A DNA stretch of 64,000 nt from Ceratothoa steindachneri (taxonomy: Eukaryota; Arthropoda; Malacostraca; Isopoda; Cymothoidae), in NCBI GenBank assembly GCA_963969495.1, contig OZ018330.1, forward strand, positions 47,898,706 through 47,962,705, read 5' to 3'. Under the pieces are notes generated by a model. That model saw nothing but the letters and a program-made list of their open reading frames with translations, was not told the origin of the DNA and did no database searches. Of the stretch, positions 47,576 through 59,736 are shown piece after piece; the first letter of the stretch is position 1, and the number at the start of each line of letters is the position of its first letter. The position numbers and the translations under genes were made by a program.

Positions 47576-49860
47576 AAAATGTAAGAATAGCTCCGACATA
47601 TTTTGCTATGTTTGCAGCAAAGTGACTTTTTCCGAGCAGTAATGTACAATCTCTTCTGTAATTAAATCATTGTATCATGCATATTATTCAGTAAGGCTAG
47701 GATATCGAGATAAAAGTTTTACACCACATATTTACTGCAAAAAATATTACATATGTTTAAGACGCTGGAGTCAAGGCGAACAGAAGTCTCTCTCTTTTGG
47801 TGTTCCCATGGTGTGGAGAGAGGGCAAGGACCACACTACAGACTGCTATTTTTTCATGACAAATCTTAAAGGTGAGCATTGTATCGAGTATTTAAGCTTT
47901 CTGTATTATATTATCTCATGAAAATGTCATTATTATGCATAGATTTAGCATAAAATTAAAAATTAACATAGTTTACTTCAGCATAAACATAGCTTTTAAT
48001 AAACATTTATATACTATCTGCAACTCCAAATCAATTCCTTTATGTAATATGCATTCATATTTTCCACAGGTATAAATAAGAAGAATAGACATAGTGTGGC
48101 ATATGCGGAGGTTCCTTCTGCCATTAAACCCCTGCATCATGGTCCAGGAATTCCTATACCTTCTCCCCCTGAACATATAGAGGTCCATGAAGAAATTAAT
48201 ATGGAAGTTGATCAAGGTTATGACACATCTGAGTCTTATCAGTTCTCCACACATGATATGGTCGCAAGACCATTCGCTCAAGTTCAATTAAATGACCTGA
48301 CCAGGGATCTGGGGTTTTCAAAGGAGAATGGACAACTTCTTGGCTCTCGAATTCGTGAAAGTAATCTTCTAGCTAAACAAACAACATTTGGGGGGGGTAC
48401 AGAAATAGAGAACAAGAGTTTTTAAGCTATTTTTTACAGCATTCTTTCAGCTCTTTAGTATACTGCGCCAATATTAAAGGACTTGTTGAGACCTTTGGAA
48501 TTCCTGCAACTCATTAGAATGGAGACTTTTTATAGCTTCCTCTAGTCGAAGTTTAAAAGCTGTGTTACTGAATATTGTTAACAAGATAGCTTCAGTTCCT
48601 ATAGGCCATTCAATCCAACTTACTGAAAGTTATGAAAATATGAAAAAATTGCTGGATGCAATAAATTACTCTACCCACAATTGGAGGATATATGGTAACT
48701 TAAAGGTTAGATCATTTTATACTTGGAATTTCTAAGCTTTTTGATATTGGCATTTTTATTTTTAATTGTTAATACTTGTATACACCTTGTGGTCAACTTA
48801 CATTTTACAAGAATGCAAATCTGGGAATCATGAGTCATTTTTGAGTTATATATTTTTTTGTTGAAGTGTGTCCCTATAGGTTAATGCATCCTTTTGGGTT
48901 AATGGTGAATTATCCTAATTGAGAAGGTATACAACATAACTTAATAAAGTCAAAACAAGATGTACATATATCCAATTAGTTCCAATACAATGATTTAATG
49001 CATCGGCACACAGGACTTTTCAGTACATATTCATATTCGTATTGTTCTAAGAAATATTACTTTGAATTTGTTTTTAGAAATATTACACTTTGAATTTACA
49101 TACCCTGCTAAATTTCTTTTCAAGTAGTGTCTCTTATACTTGGGATGCAAACAAGCTACATGAAACATTCATGTCTCCTATGTTTATGGGACAGTCGCGC
49201 AGATAGTAAGCACTATGAGAAGAAGGTTTGGCCTCCACGAGAAGCATTTAGAATTGGATCAAACAATGGGATAGCTGAACCTTTAGTACCTCCTCATAAA
49301 ATACTGCTTCCTCCACTGCATATAAAGCTTGGTATAATGAAATATTATGTCAAAATCCTTAATAAATAAGGCCAAACTTTTAAATTTCTTCTTCAAAAAT
49401 TTCCACAAATCAGTGACGCTAAGCTCCATGGGGGAATTTTTGATGGACTTCAAATCAGGAACTTGATCAGCAATTTGATGCATCAATGAAGGACATAGAA
49501 AAAGATGCCTGGAAAGCTTTCAAAGCTCTAGTTAACAATTTTCTAGGCAATAAAAGAAGCCTAGAAGAATATGTTGCACTGGTCAATCAGCTCTTAACAA
49601 GTCTCAAACATTTGGGAGCTCGAATGTCTATAAAGATACACTTTTTACAGCCCCATCTGGATTATTTGCTCGACAACTGCTGGGATTACAGTGAAGAACA
49701 GGGAAAAGATTCCACCAGGACATAAAAACAATGGAATCAAAGTACCAGGGTAAATATGTTTGCTGACTACTGTTGGTGTTTGAAGCGTGATGCACCAAAT
49801 GAGAGGCACAAACGAAAATCGTCAAGGGCGTCTTTTCTTTGAAATTAGAATTATTTTCTT
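47576..49860 (+). pseudogene. Degraded intron-containing gene of a second uncharacterised repetitive family
   Basis: Block 1 (47581-47871) has FCYVCSKVTFSEQ, KSFTPHIYCKKYYICLRRW and FGVPMVWREGKDHTTDCYFF, a Cys-rich zinc-finger-like start. A GT-AG intron (47872-48069, phase 1) restores NLKGINKKNRHSVAYAEVPS. Block 2 continues with LNDLTRDLGFSKENGQLLGS, then frameshifts at a G-run near 48390. Block 3 after a probable second intron (donor at 48716, acceptor near 49124) has SCLLCLWDSRADSKHYEKK, PPHKILLPPLHIKLGIMKYY, RMSIKIHFLQPHLDYLLDNC and, after stops and shifts, RFHQDIKTMESKYQG. From general knowledge this order (CYVC, LCLWDSR, LPPLHIKLG, KIHFLHSH, RFHQDI) is found in multicopy, uncharacterised animal proteins that behave like transposon genes. 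The copy is dead. Confidence 0.62.
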
Positions 49861-52315
49861 TATTATGTTGCATTCTTTATTTTTTGTTTTATTAAAAGGA
49901 TTATAGTTTACATACATTTATTCCTATTTCTATGATATAAAATAATAATGTACTATTAGATAGAGAAAAGTTTTTGAAATTTTTTTTCAGGAAAAATGAG
50001 GCAATCTCATTGAAAATGGTGTATGCTGTACTAAGAAAATCTGACCTGATTAAACAAAAATATATTCATTTTTGAGCTCAGGAGGTTTAATTCATTAAGA
50101 ATACGCAAAGAAATCCTGAGGAATATAATATTTTTTCAAACGCAGGCCTGTGTAATACATAGAGTCGTAATGTCCTTCAAATTAACGCTCTGGTTTTTAA
50201 GACTTCGCTGGTTTGCAAATTTTCCGACTTTTACGAGAAGGTACGAGTATGTGGAAAAACCGGTTCTTCAGTAATCTATAGTTACAGACATCTAAACTTG
50301 GTAGAAGGAACCAAATGTTCGGGTAGTATCGAATGACACAGATCCAAAACTAATTGTGTACCATTAAAAGAAACTGGTTCTAATTAGAGTTGATTCGGGC
50401 TATCACAGAAACTTCATAAAATACTAAACCTTGAAAGGTTGAAGTTCAATGAATAACTGAAGTCAAATAAAGGAACCAAGACTTTATCTAATTAATCTTA
50501 CTCAAATTTCAGCTTAACCCTAAGCTCAGCTGAGAACCACTGAAACCTTTATCTTCATAGAACATTGTCGCAAATGTGAGATATATTGTTAGGATTGCAG
50601 GGCCTATTGCACAACCTTACACATGTGTCTCTGTGAACGTGCATGAATGCATGTAAGTCCAAAGAAGATAGTTTGGATTTCCTCCTGTATTGGGTTCTCC
50701 CCTCCTCTTGCTGTCTATGGCCCACTTTTTAGCGATCGAAGACTGACCATGTGGTTTATGATGATACAATGGAAAAAGGGCAGTTAAGCTTCTTAGGCAT
50801 AGAGACGAACGCTTAGCGCCACTCCCACACCTCAGTGTTTTATTGGTTTATTTTAGGTTCAGGGAGTTACGCGTTTTGGACCTCGCACGCCAGCTTCCCT
50901 CGACTCCTTCCCCCTAATCATCCCCCAACTCTCCCCCTTTTCCATTCCTTGAAACAACCCTTGCAGGAGGGACAAAGGGCCACTATTCATCACAAGCTGG
51001 AGGGAGAAACAACTCGCTTGAACCCCTATCTACCCAAACTCCTGGGCTCTGGGCAGAAACGTTGCGAAGCTTGGAAGAAGAAGGAACCGTCTACACTCAA
51101 AACTCTCTCCAAACGCTGGGACTCGGCCGGACGGAAAACTTCTGAAGTGTGAGGCACCGCGAACGACGACTCCTCGCAAGTAAGGTCATTCCCCGGGTTC
51201 GCCGGCCAAGGTACATTTTTAAACCCTCTTTCTCGCATTGGTTCTGCGAGTTCCCTCGAATTTCCATCAAACTCTGTCTCTCTCCTTTGCCCCACTCTCT
51301 CGCCTAAATTCTCTTAACCTTCTATCCATTTCGGAATCATCAAACTTCTCTCAAGCTCTTAAACTACCCTTAAACTAAACTCTAACTAACGAAAGCATTT
51401 GGAACTTAACATCGTTTTGAATAAGTTCTCTGGAGAGATCACTATACTTTCCAAATCAATTGGACACTAATGTCTCTCACTTAAGCGGTACCATCTTGCC
51501 TAACCCTACCCTACTTTCGAGGTAATAATTCTAACAGCACATGCATATGCGTACATAGAGATGTTCTCAATCTCTTAAAACATTGGGTTTAAGGAGAATA
51601 TATGATAATTTAATCTGCTGGACAAATTAATAAGATCACTTTGTGAGTTCTTGGGATTCCTTCAAATAAACGGACACGACCGGTTCTAGAAATCGCGAAA
51701 GTGGTACTAATTCTACTTGCCATGACCTTTATGTCCAGTTATTAAACATTTTCTCTGCCTCATTGAGAATAAAGAGAGGATTATTTTTATGATATTTGGT
51801 CACTCGTGTCTGTAACTCTATTTCTACAAGATGTTTGTATCTTTGGGTTCAGCGCTATCTGTATCGACTTGATCCTGAAGATTTGAAACTCTTTGTACTG
51901 GCCATTCCTGATTTACAAATTTTCCAATTACATTTCTTTTCATTTTCCATAATTACGTAACAAATCATCTCATTCTTTTGAATTTTCCCTTTTCTTTATA
52001 TGTACTAAACAATTCCTAGACTGTTTTTTCTCTCTTTCATAACTATCATATTTTTTCTCAATTCCATCTCCGTGGAGTTGCAACTTATAGCGTATTACTA
52101 ATAATGATCTGATAAATTTTGCAACATATGTTTCATTATGTCAGATGTTTACTCCCATTACTCCAGTTTATTCATTCTTAAAAAAATAATTAACCGAATC
52201 ACCCTTGCTTTCCCTAAACTCCTCTAATGTTGGTTCAAACCGTCAATAAAACAAAAGCACCTGTCTCGATTCTCCTCTGGGCAAATTACCGCCGGTCCTT
52301 AATGGAGAAACGTAC
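49861..52315. other. No gene recognised
   Basis: The block 50830-51300 is GC-richer with open frames on both strands, but none has a recognisable motif. The rest is AT-rich. Confidence 0.45.
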
Positions 52316-52463
52316 CTGCATTGCTCCACCCGGAGGAAGCACTGGTTAAGGTAAGTCCGTTCGTTGGATCCGCACACGGGGTCGTACTGATTCGAACATT
52401 TGTGATCGCATTTGGAGCCTTTGACCAGCATGCACTTCTCCTCCGCCACTAGGTACACTTCTT
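52316..52463 (-). CDS. Kazal-domain exon 2 of a multi-Kazal gene
   Basis: This 148-base exon has acceptor TCTATTCCAACCAG and the strong donor CAG/GTACGT, phase 1 at its start and phase 2 at its end. It opens with [10 protein letters not shown], whose Cys completes the Kazal unit of the preceding exon. A new unit follows with cysteines at SKC, HKC, PVC, NQC and EQC and the signature [16 protein letters not shown]. The probable reactive-site residue, two after the second cysteine, is Asn. The sixth cysteine is supplied by RGAC of the exon at 2210-2383 if that exon comes next. The frame seen running past 52316 into the intron is not coding. Confidence 0.88.
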
Positions 52464-53578
52464 CTGGTTGGAATAGAGGGGGGAGAATCTGTTAACCGGA
52501 TTAAGAGACCGGGAGGGAGGAGGTAGAGGGAAATAGACATACATATATATATATATATATATATTAGCGATCCCTACTAGAGGGGACCAGGGAAACCACA
52601 ACCACCAAAACAAGAAGATTAATACTAATATAAAAAACTCAAAATTCCACATGAAAAAATTTAATAGGCGCTACAAAGTGCCTCTATGTAGGCTCGCATC
52701 CATACGGACCCCTTACGAACCTTCAACAATTTAAACCTGAAGAAGGGGGCGGTGAGGAAGAGATGACTCAAGAGAAACAAATAGTAACCATAAGGGAGGG
52801 ACCATTTTCCCTCTCCCTCCTTGAGTCTTATGGAGAAAAGAGGTCCAGAAAGTAGTTAGGGGAAGGAGGGAGTTGAGTCTGAGCTTTGGTGAAAGTCAGT
52901 GAAAATGACGAAGCTTTTTCGTTATCTTTCGTTCGAAAGTTTCTAAATTTGAGACGAAAATAAAAAGGAAATTAACTTTACTTCTCAGCCATAAGTAATT
53001 TAACATAATTCTTTAATTTCTTTGTAGAAGAATTCATTTATTTCTAAATGATTTAATATTTTCCCTCTGGCTCAAGCTCTTTTTAAAGAGAGATTTAGAA
53101 ATTATGCAACTATGTTACCGTTAGCTGTATTTTTTGGCAACTGTAATTCTGTAGCCGCTCTTGTGGACCATCGCTCAACTGAATAATACATCAGTGAGTT
53201 CAGTAAACTCAGTAAATAGGAATATGAACATGCATGACTTTTAGCTCGTTCGCTCATTTTTGCTCGTGAGCATTTTTGAGCGCCCATCCGCCATTCCTTG
53301 GATCATCTCAATTGGCAATGATAGTTCTGTTTGTAATTGTGAAACCGGGGTAATCGTCTATGCGAACGTTCTCTGGATGGTCTTTTTGTTTGGTATGTAG
53401 CTGAACCATTTCTTGTCATGTCCCCCGCATGGACTGTCAGGTGTACGTTCACATTCTTTTCTCCATTTCTGATATCCTCGAAGATCATCAGTTCTTCCGT
53501 ACATTTACACCCTTACAATTAAAATAAATTGGGTGATAGTACGCATCTTTGTCTCACTCTGCTTTAAACTTACAATAA

Positions 53579-53880
53579 ATTAGGTCAAAAAACCTAAGTT
53601 GCGTGGTATCAATTATTCTGACTTATGACCAAAAGACCTTAGGACCTTCAAAACTATCAATAATTCCCGGACTAATCTTTGGAGGACCTTGGTAATTATA
53701 TCATTAGAAAGAAAATGTAAAACAAGATTAGGAATTCAAATTACCTTAAAATCTGCCAAATAATTACGATTTCATTGCTAAAAAACTCATTGAAAAGTAA
53801 AAGGGTTATATCCGACCGACCGGCCGACCTATGGACCGACATATTAACTTATAGAATCGTGTTCACGCGACTAAAAAACA
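53579..53880. repeat. Dispersed repeat, copy 1
   Basis: This is a block of about 300 bp with CAATTATTCTGACTTATGAC, TTCCCGGACTAATC, AATTATATCATTAGAAAG and CCGACCTATGGACCGACATA. It recurs in the same order and orientation at 56725-56985 with moderate identity. No ORF. It is probably an old non-autonomous element whose ends I cannot define. Confidence 0.7.
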
Positions 53881-54132
53881 ATAGTGCGTATCACTAATCC
53901 TCGATTTATATCATCTTTCCTCTTCCTTCTGGACAAACCTCGCTTATATTTAAGGTCCTGCCTGGTCCTTGATTTTGTAAATATTCGAATCTATTCCTCG
54001 ATGCTGGAGATATTTCTTCTTGGCTATAACATTTATGACTGATGAAATATCTTCTGTTACATCTTCCCTCCCTTCTTTCTTTAGTATTTACCTTTATTTT
54101 TCTCTGCTTTCCCATTATTTTCCAGGTACGTC

Positions 54133-54412
54133 ACTGTTTATCAAAGCAAATCAGGTGAGGGAACTGAACTTGCCCAAAAGGTTAAGTCAGAACCACTTTA
54201 GTGTTTGTAACGGGTAAGTTCAAATGATAATTATGGCATATGTTGGGATTCTCAAAAACGCTTTAGTTAAATTATTGTATTTAACCTGTAATTTAGATTT
54301 GTTTCATCGTTGTTTATTCGACAGTTCACCCCTTACAAACACTAAAGTGGTTCTGACTTAACCTTTTGGGCAAGTTCAGTTCCCCCACCTGATTTGCTTT
54401 GACAGTTTTCTC
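54133..54412. repeat. Long hairpin, arms about 80 bp, loop about 112 bp
   Basis: The left arm (TCAAAGCAAATCAGGTGAGG ... CTTTAGTGTTTGTAA, ends only) at about 54138-54212 is mirrored at about 54334-54408 with only two or three mismatches. The arms are far more similar than neutral decay of an old element would allow, so the fold-back is recent or maintained. No coding capacity. Confidence 0.85.
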
Positions 54413-54764
54413 ACCCTCAGAGGCAAGACGATATTCCCTAATCCTGTCTCTCGCCCGTTTTCGTGGTGGAGAACAGCGCGTTTTCCACATTTCTAGAGGT
54501 TTACTTAGTCTTCTTTGACTTCCATTGGTATACTCTTCTCACATTTTTACTTTTTCGAATGACACCACCTTATAAATCTATTTTTAAAATCTTTATGATC
54601 GCAATTCTCTCGTTTGGGAGTTTATTTTTCTTAACTAAATCTATTCCGCTTTCTATTAGCTCCTTTTGAGGAAAGGATTTCTGTTTTAGTTTTTATCTGG
54701 ATTGGATTTCTCGCGACGAAGCTTGGATAGGGACGCTTTTTGTTAAAGTTACTCAGCTACCTAC

Positions 54765-54908
54765 GTTCTGTTTTGGGCTTCCCACAATTGGCTCTCTTCA
54801 ATTCACACATGTTGGAATAAATGACGAGATCGCTGCCGCACACGGGTCTGACCTCTTTCCCACAAGAGCGAGTACAACTTCGAGTGCCACGGGCTGTAGT
54901 GCCATCTG
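54765..54908 (-). CDS. Kazal-domain exon 1 (most 5' seen) of a multi-Kazal gene
   Basis: This 144-base exon was identified on the reverse complement. Acceptor GCTCCTTTTCAG, donor GTAGGT, phase 1 at both ends. It encodes DGTTARGTRS and then a Kazal unit with cysteines at SC, RSC, PVC, NMC and ANC and the signature RPVCGSDLVIYSNMC. The sixth cysteine is EEKC of the exon at 52316-52463. The probable reactive-site residue, two after the second cysteine, is Lys, which would suit a trypsin-like protease; this is inference. A phase-1 acceptor means at least one more coding exon lies upstream, beyond what I could recognise in 54909-64000. Confidence 0.87.
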
Positions 54909-56724
54909 CTGAAAAGGAGCAAAAATGAACAAATTAGAAAAGTAAAAAAATATTGGAGATCATTGAAAAGCTCGCCCTCTTGGCATCCTTGGAAAATTGT
55001 CAGTAAAGTAGTAAAATGGAGTGAACTATCGAGAAATTAGGCTCAGTGGCAAAAGGATGGATATGACGGATGAAAAAAATAATGAACAAAGGAAATAATA
55101 ATATGGAAACTAAAAACAGGAAAAAGATAAAGGATATTCAAAACTAATATTGAATAAGCACTTTGAATATATCTGACAATAAGAGATTAATCGAGTGTCA
55201 TGTATACGAGACTGCGTGTGAAAATGTATGTATAATTGTGAGTGTGTATGCAGGACCTACACTTCCATGAATATGTGCAGACGAGCGAAAACTCATAGTT
55301 CATTTAAATAGCTTTCACTATTTGGTAGATGAGGATGTCATACCACGCGTAGTTCCCGACCCCTCCATTGTTGCAGCGGCCCTTGAGAAAATCTGATTTT
55401 CGAAAAGATCCCACGAAAACATTCGGAAATAAAGGATTACAGATGTACAAAGTACACGCAAAAACCTACAGATGTACAAAGTACACGCACGAACCGACTG
55501 CAACAACTTTTTTCATCGGATCGTCTGTCCGGGTCCCAGAAGGTAATTATGAGAAGGCAAAAAGAGAATAGATGGCTCACATTTTCTCACTAGATATTTT
55601 GGCCCTAAATAAGATCGGAATTTCACTAGAAAACGAAACTAAAAATCTCTGATGGGGAAAGTTTGACGCAGACGAGACAACAATGGAATGTTATTTATTC
55701 AGTTTTATATTTGTTATGATCTCTCAGCCGGTAATAGATGAGTACTGTATTATTGCACTGTACATCATTAAGAAAGGAGGAATATTGTTGCTCTCGTGGC
55801 AACGGTTGCAATGGAATGGAAAAATCATGGCATGGAAAATGTTTTTTCTGGACGGTTAATACACTCTCGAACGCTTATTTGTGCGTTCCCTTATAAGGTG
55901 GCATGTTTTCAAACAGTGAGAGCTTCAAGAGAGTTGTGTGCCCCTATTATCTATCACTCAAGTTCATCACTTTCTATATACTCTCACTCCCATAACTTTA
56001 CCATTATGGGTACGAATGTCTTTTTTCAGAAGTTCTTCTGACGGAGTGGGCCACATTGGCATTCTTATTGATAATATTGAGAATAATACCCATACTAGTA
56101 TTAATATAGTGTTTTTGTATGATGTTTTACCGTATTTACTCTTTCTCTCTTCAACTCCAGTTATTAGTTTACTCTTCTTCGCATCCACCATAAATTTAAA
56201 CCTGAATCCCAATATCAATATGATTGTCTCGAATTTGAAGATGTTGGGATTGAGATAGCAAAAAGGTGAAGGTGTTTGCGTAGAAGATAGTATAGGTAGA
56301 AAAAATGTGTGTAGGTACAAATGGGTGATGGTGACATGGATGAGGAGGAATGATTATGAAGAATGACTTAGATAAGGATGATAATGAATATGTGCCAGGA
56401 TGCTAAACGCTTTCTTTTCGGGTTGTTTTTTCCTTTTGTCTTAGTGCTTGTTATTTAGCATTCTGAATTTTGTTCCTATGTGCCCATTTGAGCTTCTCTA
56501 TCCTTTGTTTCTGTTTTTATCTATTGTGTTTTTTTCTTGCACATTTTGCCTTTGCTTTTTATTTATTTTATTATCTCATCATTCTTAATTTGAAGATGTA
56601 GAAAACGGGATGGATCTTATAGGAGGTGCGGCTGAACATTGGGTTGGTCGGCGCATTTAGCAGCGCTTCCATTATTATTTTTCTATATTATACCGGGTTT
56701 CCATAAAGTCTCTATGCATAGGAA
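54909..56724. other. No gene recognised
   Basis: Sequence upstream of Kazal exon 1 on the gene strand. A near-exact 22-base direct repeat (GATGTACAAAGTACACGCA core) is at 55442-55490. No signal-peptide exon or promoter could be identified. Confidence 0.45.
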
Positions 56725-56985
56725 CAAGGTCAACATACCTAAGTCGCGTGCTCTCAATTATTCTAACTTTGACCTTATGACCATATGACCTTCAAATCTT
56801 TGAATAATTCCCGGATTAGCCTTGGAAGGACCTTGACAATTATATCATTCGTAAAAAATGTAAAACAACATAAGGGCTTATTGCCCCAAAAAAACGGTGA
56901 AAAGTAAAATTGTTACCATCCGACCGTCGACCTACGGACCGACATAGTAGCTTAGAATTGAGGGCACGTGACCAAAAGGATTAAC
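56725..56985. repeat. Dispersed repeat, copy 2
   Basis: It matches 53579-53880 block by block (CTCAATTATTCTAACTTTGA, ATTCCCGGATTAGCC, CCGACCTACGGACCGACATA). Confidence 0.7.
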
Positions 56986-57599
56986 CCTTTAAATGAAATA
57001 TATATTTAATTACAACAATATCTTCTATATGACTGATATTGCTTAGTAACCACTCTAGAAGTCCTTCTCAATCGATGTCTACCCATACCAGTACACTTGT
57101 GTTAATCGTTGTTTTGGCATTTTGAATACATTTAAACTTTCTTCCATATCCTAGTTTGCTACATCATAACACCAGATGTGTGAAGAAGAAGTTCAGAGTG
57201 AAGAACAAAGAATAATCCTTGCATCTTTACAAAATGTCCAACAGAGAGAAGATATTTTTGGTAAATTTTCGTATTGAGAAAAATAGTCAACTTTGCCCTT
57301 CGAAGCTTTCAAGACACTCGAGAACACATTGTTTTATATTATACTTATTATTATCATCAGCACATCTCCCACTACTGGGTAAAAAAGGTCTCCCGTTCCC
57401 CTTGGGGAGTTTCCACTTATCACGGTCTAGGTCACGAGAGCCTACCACGAAACTCCCGCCATTCAGTGAAGTTATCCTCTCACTTTGTGCGAGGTCGTCT
57501 TGAGGGTCTATTTAGGTATATAGGAGGCTAATTTAAGATTCTATCCATTTCGCGTCCTTTCGTCTGTTAATGTGTCTTATCCACCCCACGTACAGTAAA
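56986..57599. other. No gene; possible antisense LINE trace near 57360-57500
   Basis: The block around 57400-57500 is GC-richer and resembles sequences commonly seen as antisense LINE remnants, but I could not obtain a convincing reading frame. Confidence 0.35.
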
Positions 57600-57795
57600 T
57601 TTAGTCGTTTTACTTTACCAACTGTAGGTTTTTTGGGTGTTTTTGTTATCACTCTTTTTAGCTTGTGTCTTAGCCTTTTTTATATTTGTTATTTAAATTA
57701 TTTGTTTATTAATTTAGCCTAGTATTGGACTGTGGTGTGAGTACAGCGACTTTTGCTCTGGTCGGAAATCGCCAGATGAGCTCTTAAAATAAAAA
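57600..57795 (+). repeat. SINE-like repeat copy 2
   Basis: The right part (TTAGCCTAGTATTGGACTG, then CAGCGACTTTTGCTCTGGTC and GAAATCGCCAGATGAGCTC, then an A-rich tail) matches the 3' ends of the copies at 40874-41070 and 59737-60140. The 5' boundary is uncertain. Confidence 0.55.
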
Positions 57796-58366
57796 AAATT
57801 ACCAACTGTGTTTTTATTCAGGTAATTCTTTCTTGGTTCCTACGCGTTATTCCTACCATGTATCCTTCCAGGTTTCTCCTCAGTTTCCGCATGATTTGTG
57901 CATTAAGCGTCCAAGTTTTACCCCCGAAATTAAGACTGTAAAAATGTATTTATTAAATCCTTGGCCTCTTATGGATGGATTTCACTTCTGAAGATGTAGC
58001 TAACCGTTCTGCCCTCCCCCTCAAACCTCTTTTTATTGTTCTAATTCATTGTCCTTGCTCCCATCAGGAGTCACAAGTTTTAAGTATTCTAGCAAATATT
58101 CTAGAATGGAACCTGTATCCTGATTGTTCTATCTTCCGCAAACCTTACACTAGTAAGGTAACCTGCACTGTACGAGGTGGTGGGTGGTATACGGTTGTTA
58201 TAGTAATAAGTGGCAATCTTCACACTGTATTGGGCACGACTGGGGGATGCTCTTCTAACACGTGAAGAAAGTAACTAGCCAATCAATCTAGCATCCCGTG
58301 TACAGCAACGAGAAAGGTGAAGGTTAAACTAACCATTGAATACAGGGTGAAGGTGGTTGCTCATTG
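57796..58366. other. No gene recognised
   Basis: Contains an open frame at 57975-58265 without a recognisable motif. Confidence 0.45.
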
Positions 58367-58975
58367 CTAGTGGCGTATCTAAGAAGGGAACCAAGGGGCT
58401 ACAAAGTCAAAAGTTACCCATGGTCCCCATTGAAAAGGGGCCCCAAAAGAGTGCCTCATCCCTTTTCCGAATGACAAAAACAGTTAAAATCAGAATTAAA
58501 CTGTGTTAATCACTTCTTATATTGTTGATGTGTCAGACTGATAAAATATATCAATATAAATTTTGACTGGTATATTTAATACATGTAATATCTCGGTCTC
58601 ACATTTTGTAGTTTATTTCTTGTCATCATACATAAGTATTCTGTATTAAAGCACATTAATAATTACTTTTTTTGTTGCTGTATCAGACTGATGAAATGTA
58701 TCAATGTGAATTTCGACTAGTAAAATATGTTCAGTATGTAAAATATCTCGTTTTCACATTTTGTTGTTTATATGTTTTAATCAAACATAAGTATTCCCTA
58801 TTGAATTGTCTAACTTATTTTTATTGTTTTAGTTCACACACTACCAGACATACCAGAGTGCACCAAAATATTGCAGCAGTTGATTTCGTGTCATTCATGA
58901 TATCAAACATTCGTATGTTGGGGCCCCCAAAGGAGATAATGCTTCTGAGCCCCCAAATCCGTAGCTACGCCACTG
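58367..58975. mobile_element. Non-autonomous DNA transposon with CTCATTG target duplication
   Basis: The left end CTAGTGGCGTATCTA and right end TAGCTACGCCACTG are inverted matches of each other. CTCATTG flanks both sides (58360-58366, 58976-58982). Length is 609 bp. Inside there is a tandem duplication of about 145 bp (58524-58665 and 58672-58815, both with TCAGACTGAT and CACATTTTGT). GGGGCC-type G-runs near both ends also mirror each other. No coding capacity; the superfamily is not assigned, though a 7-8 bp duplication would fit hAT. Confidence 0.72.
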
Positions 58976-58982
58976 CTCATTG

Positions 58983-59736
58983 GTATAGTAACCACATACC
59001 ATCATTGGATACTCTGCAAGTTACCATACTACTGTAAGATATAGCTTGCTCCTACGGGCGGGTAAAAACGATCCTGTGCCACGAGTGGGTGAAAACGATA
59101 ACGTTTACAGCCACGCCATAAGTGAAAGTTAAAATACCCAATTAATACAGTTCTTTTTAAGACTGTAAGATTGGTCTATTGATTACAGTTACTCGCTTGG
59201 CGTGGATAAAGGGGGTAGACTAACCCCCCCCCCATGTAGTGTGAAGGTGGCTAGTCTATGCTACTCACTGCTATAATAGCCATATTCCGCCAATCTATTT
59301 ATCATTATCTTGTTTGAAAATTGAATTTTTCATGTCTAAGTGTCAGCCTTGCTTGTGGTAATTCTGTTACCATCGTCTTTTATTTACCTGTATTCAAGGC
59401 AAATAACTCGTATCAATTCTATTTTATTCTGGTTCCCAGTTCAAAAATCCAAAATGTCTCCTCAAGCATTGTTGTGAGTAACTTTGGGGAGATCAGATTT
59501 CCCCTGGGCGACTCATTTTATTAATGTTTTGATTGCTGATCGATTTTATCTTAAATATAATTGTAGAGTCTAAATATGATCATAATTATTGCAGTCGAGT
59601 GTCGGTTAGAGCTGTCGTAGTTTTTTTTTCCAGGATGTACAACGGACGTGTTTGACCATCCTTAGCTTTTATGTGATCATCTGTCACCCTATCCTCCCAT
59701 TTTTTATGCTTTTAAATACGTGAAAATTTTCACCCA
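58983..59736. other. No gene recognised
   Basis: Non-coding sequence with a C-run near 59225-59233 and short open frames only. Confidence 0.45.

Larger units (their letters stand above)
52464..54764 (-). other. Intron between Kazal exons 1 and 2
   Basis: The intron is 2,301 bp, phase 1, with donor GTAGGT at 54759-54764 and its acceptor next to 52464. It contains a short (TA)n at 52544-52564, one copy of a dispersed repeat (53579-53880) and a long hairpin (54133-54412). Confidence 0.75.
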
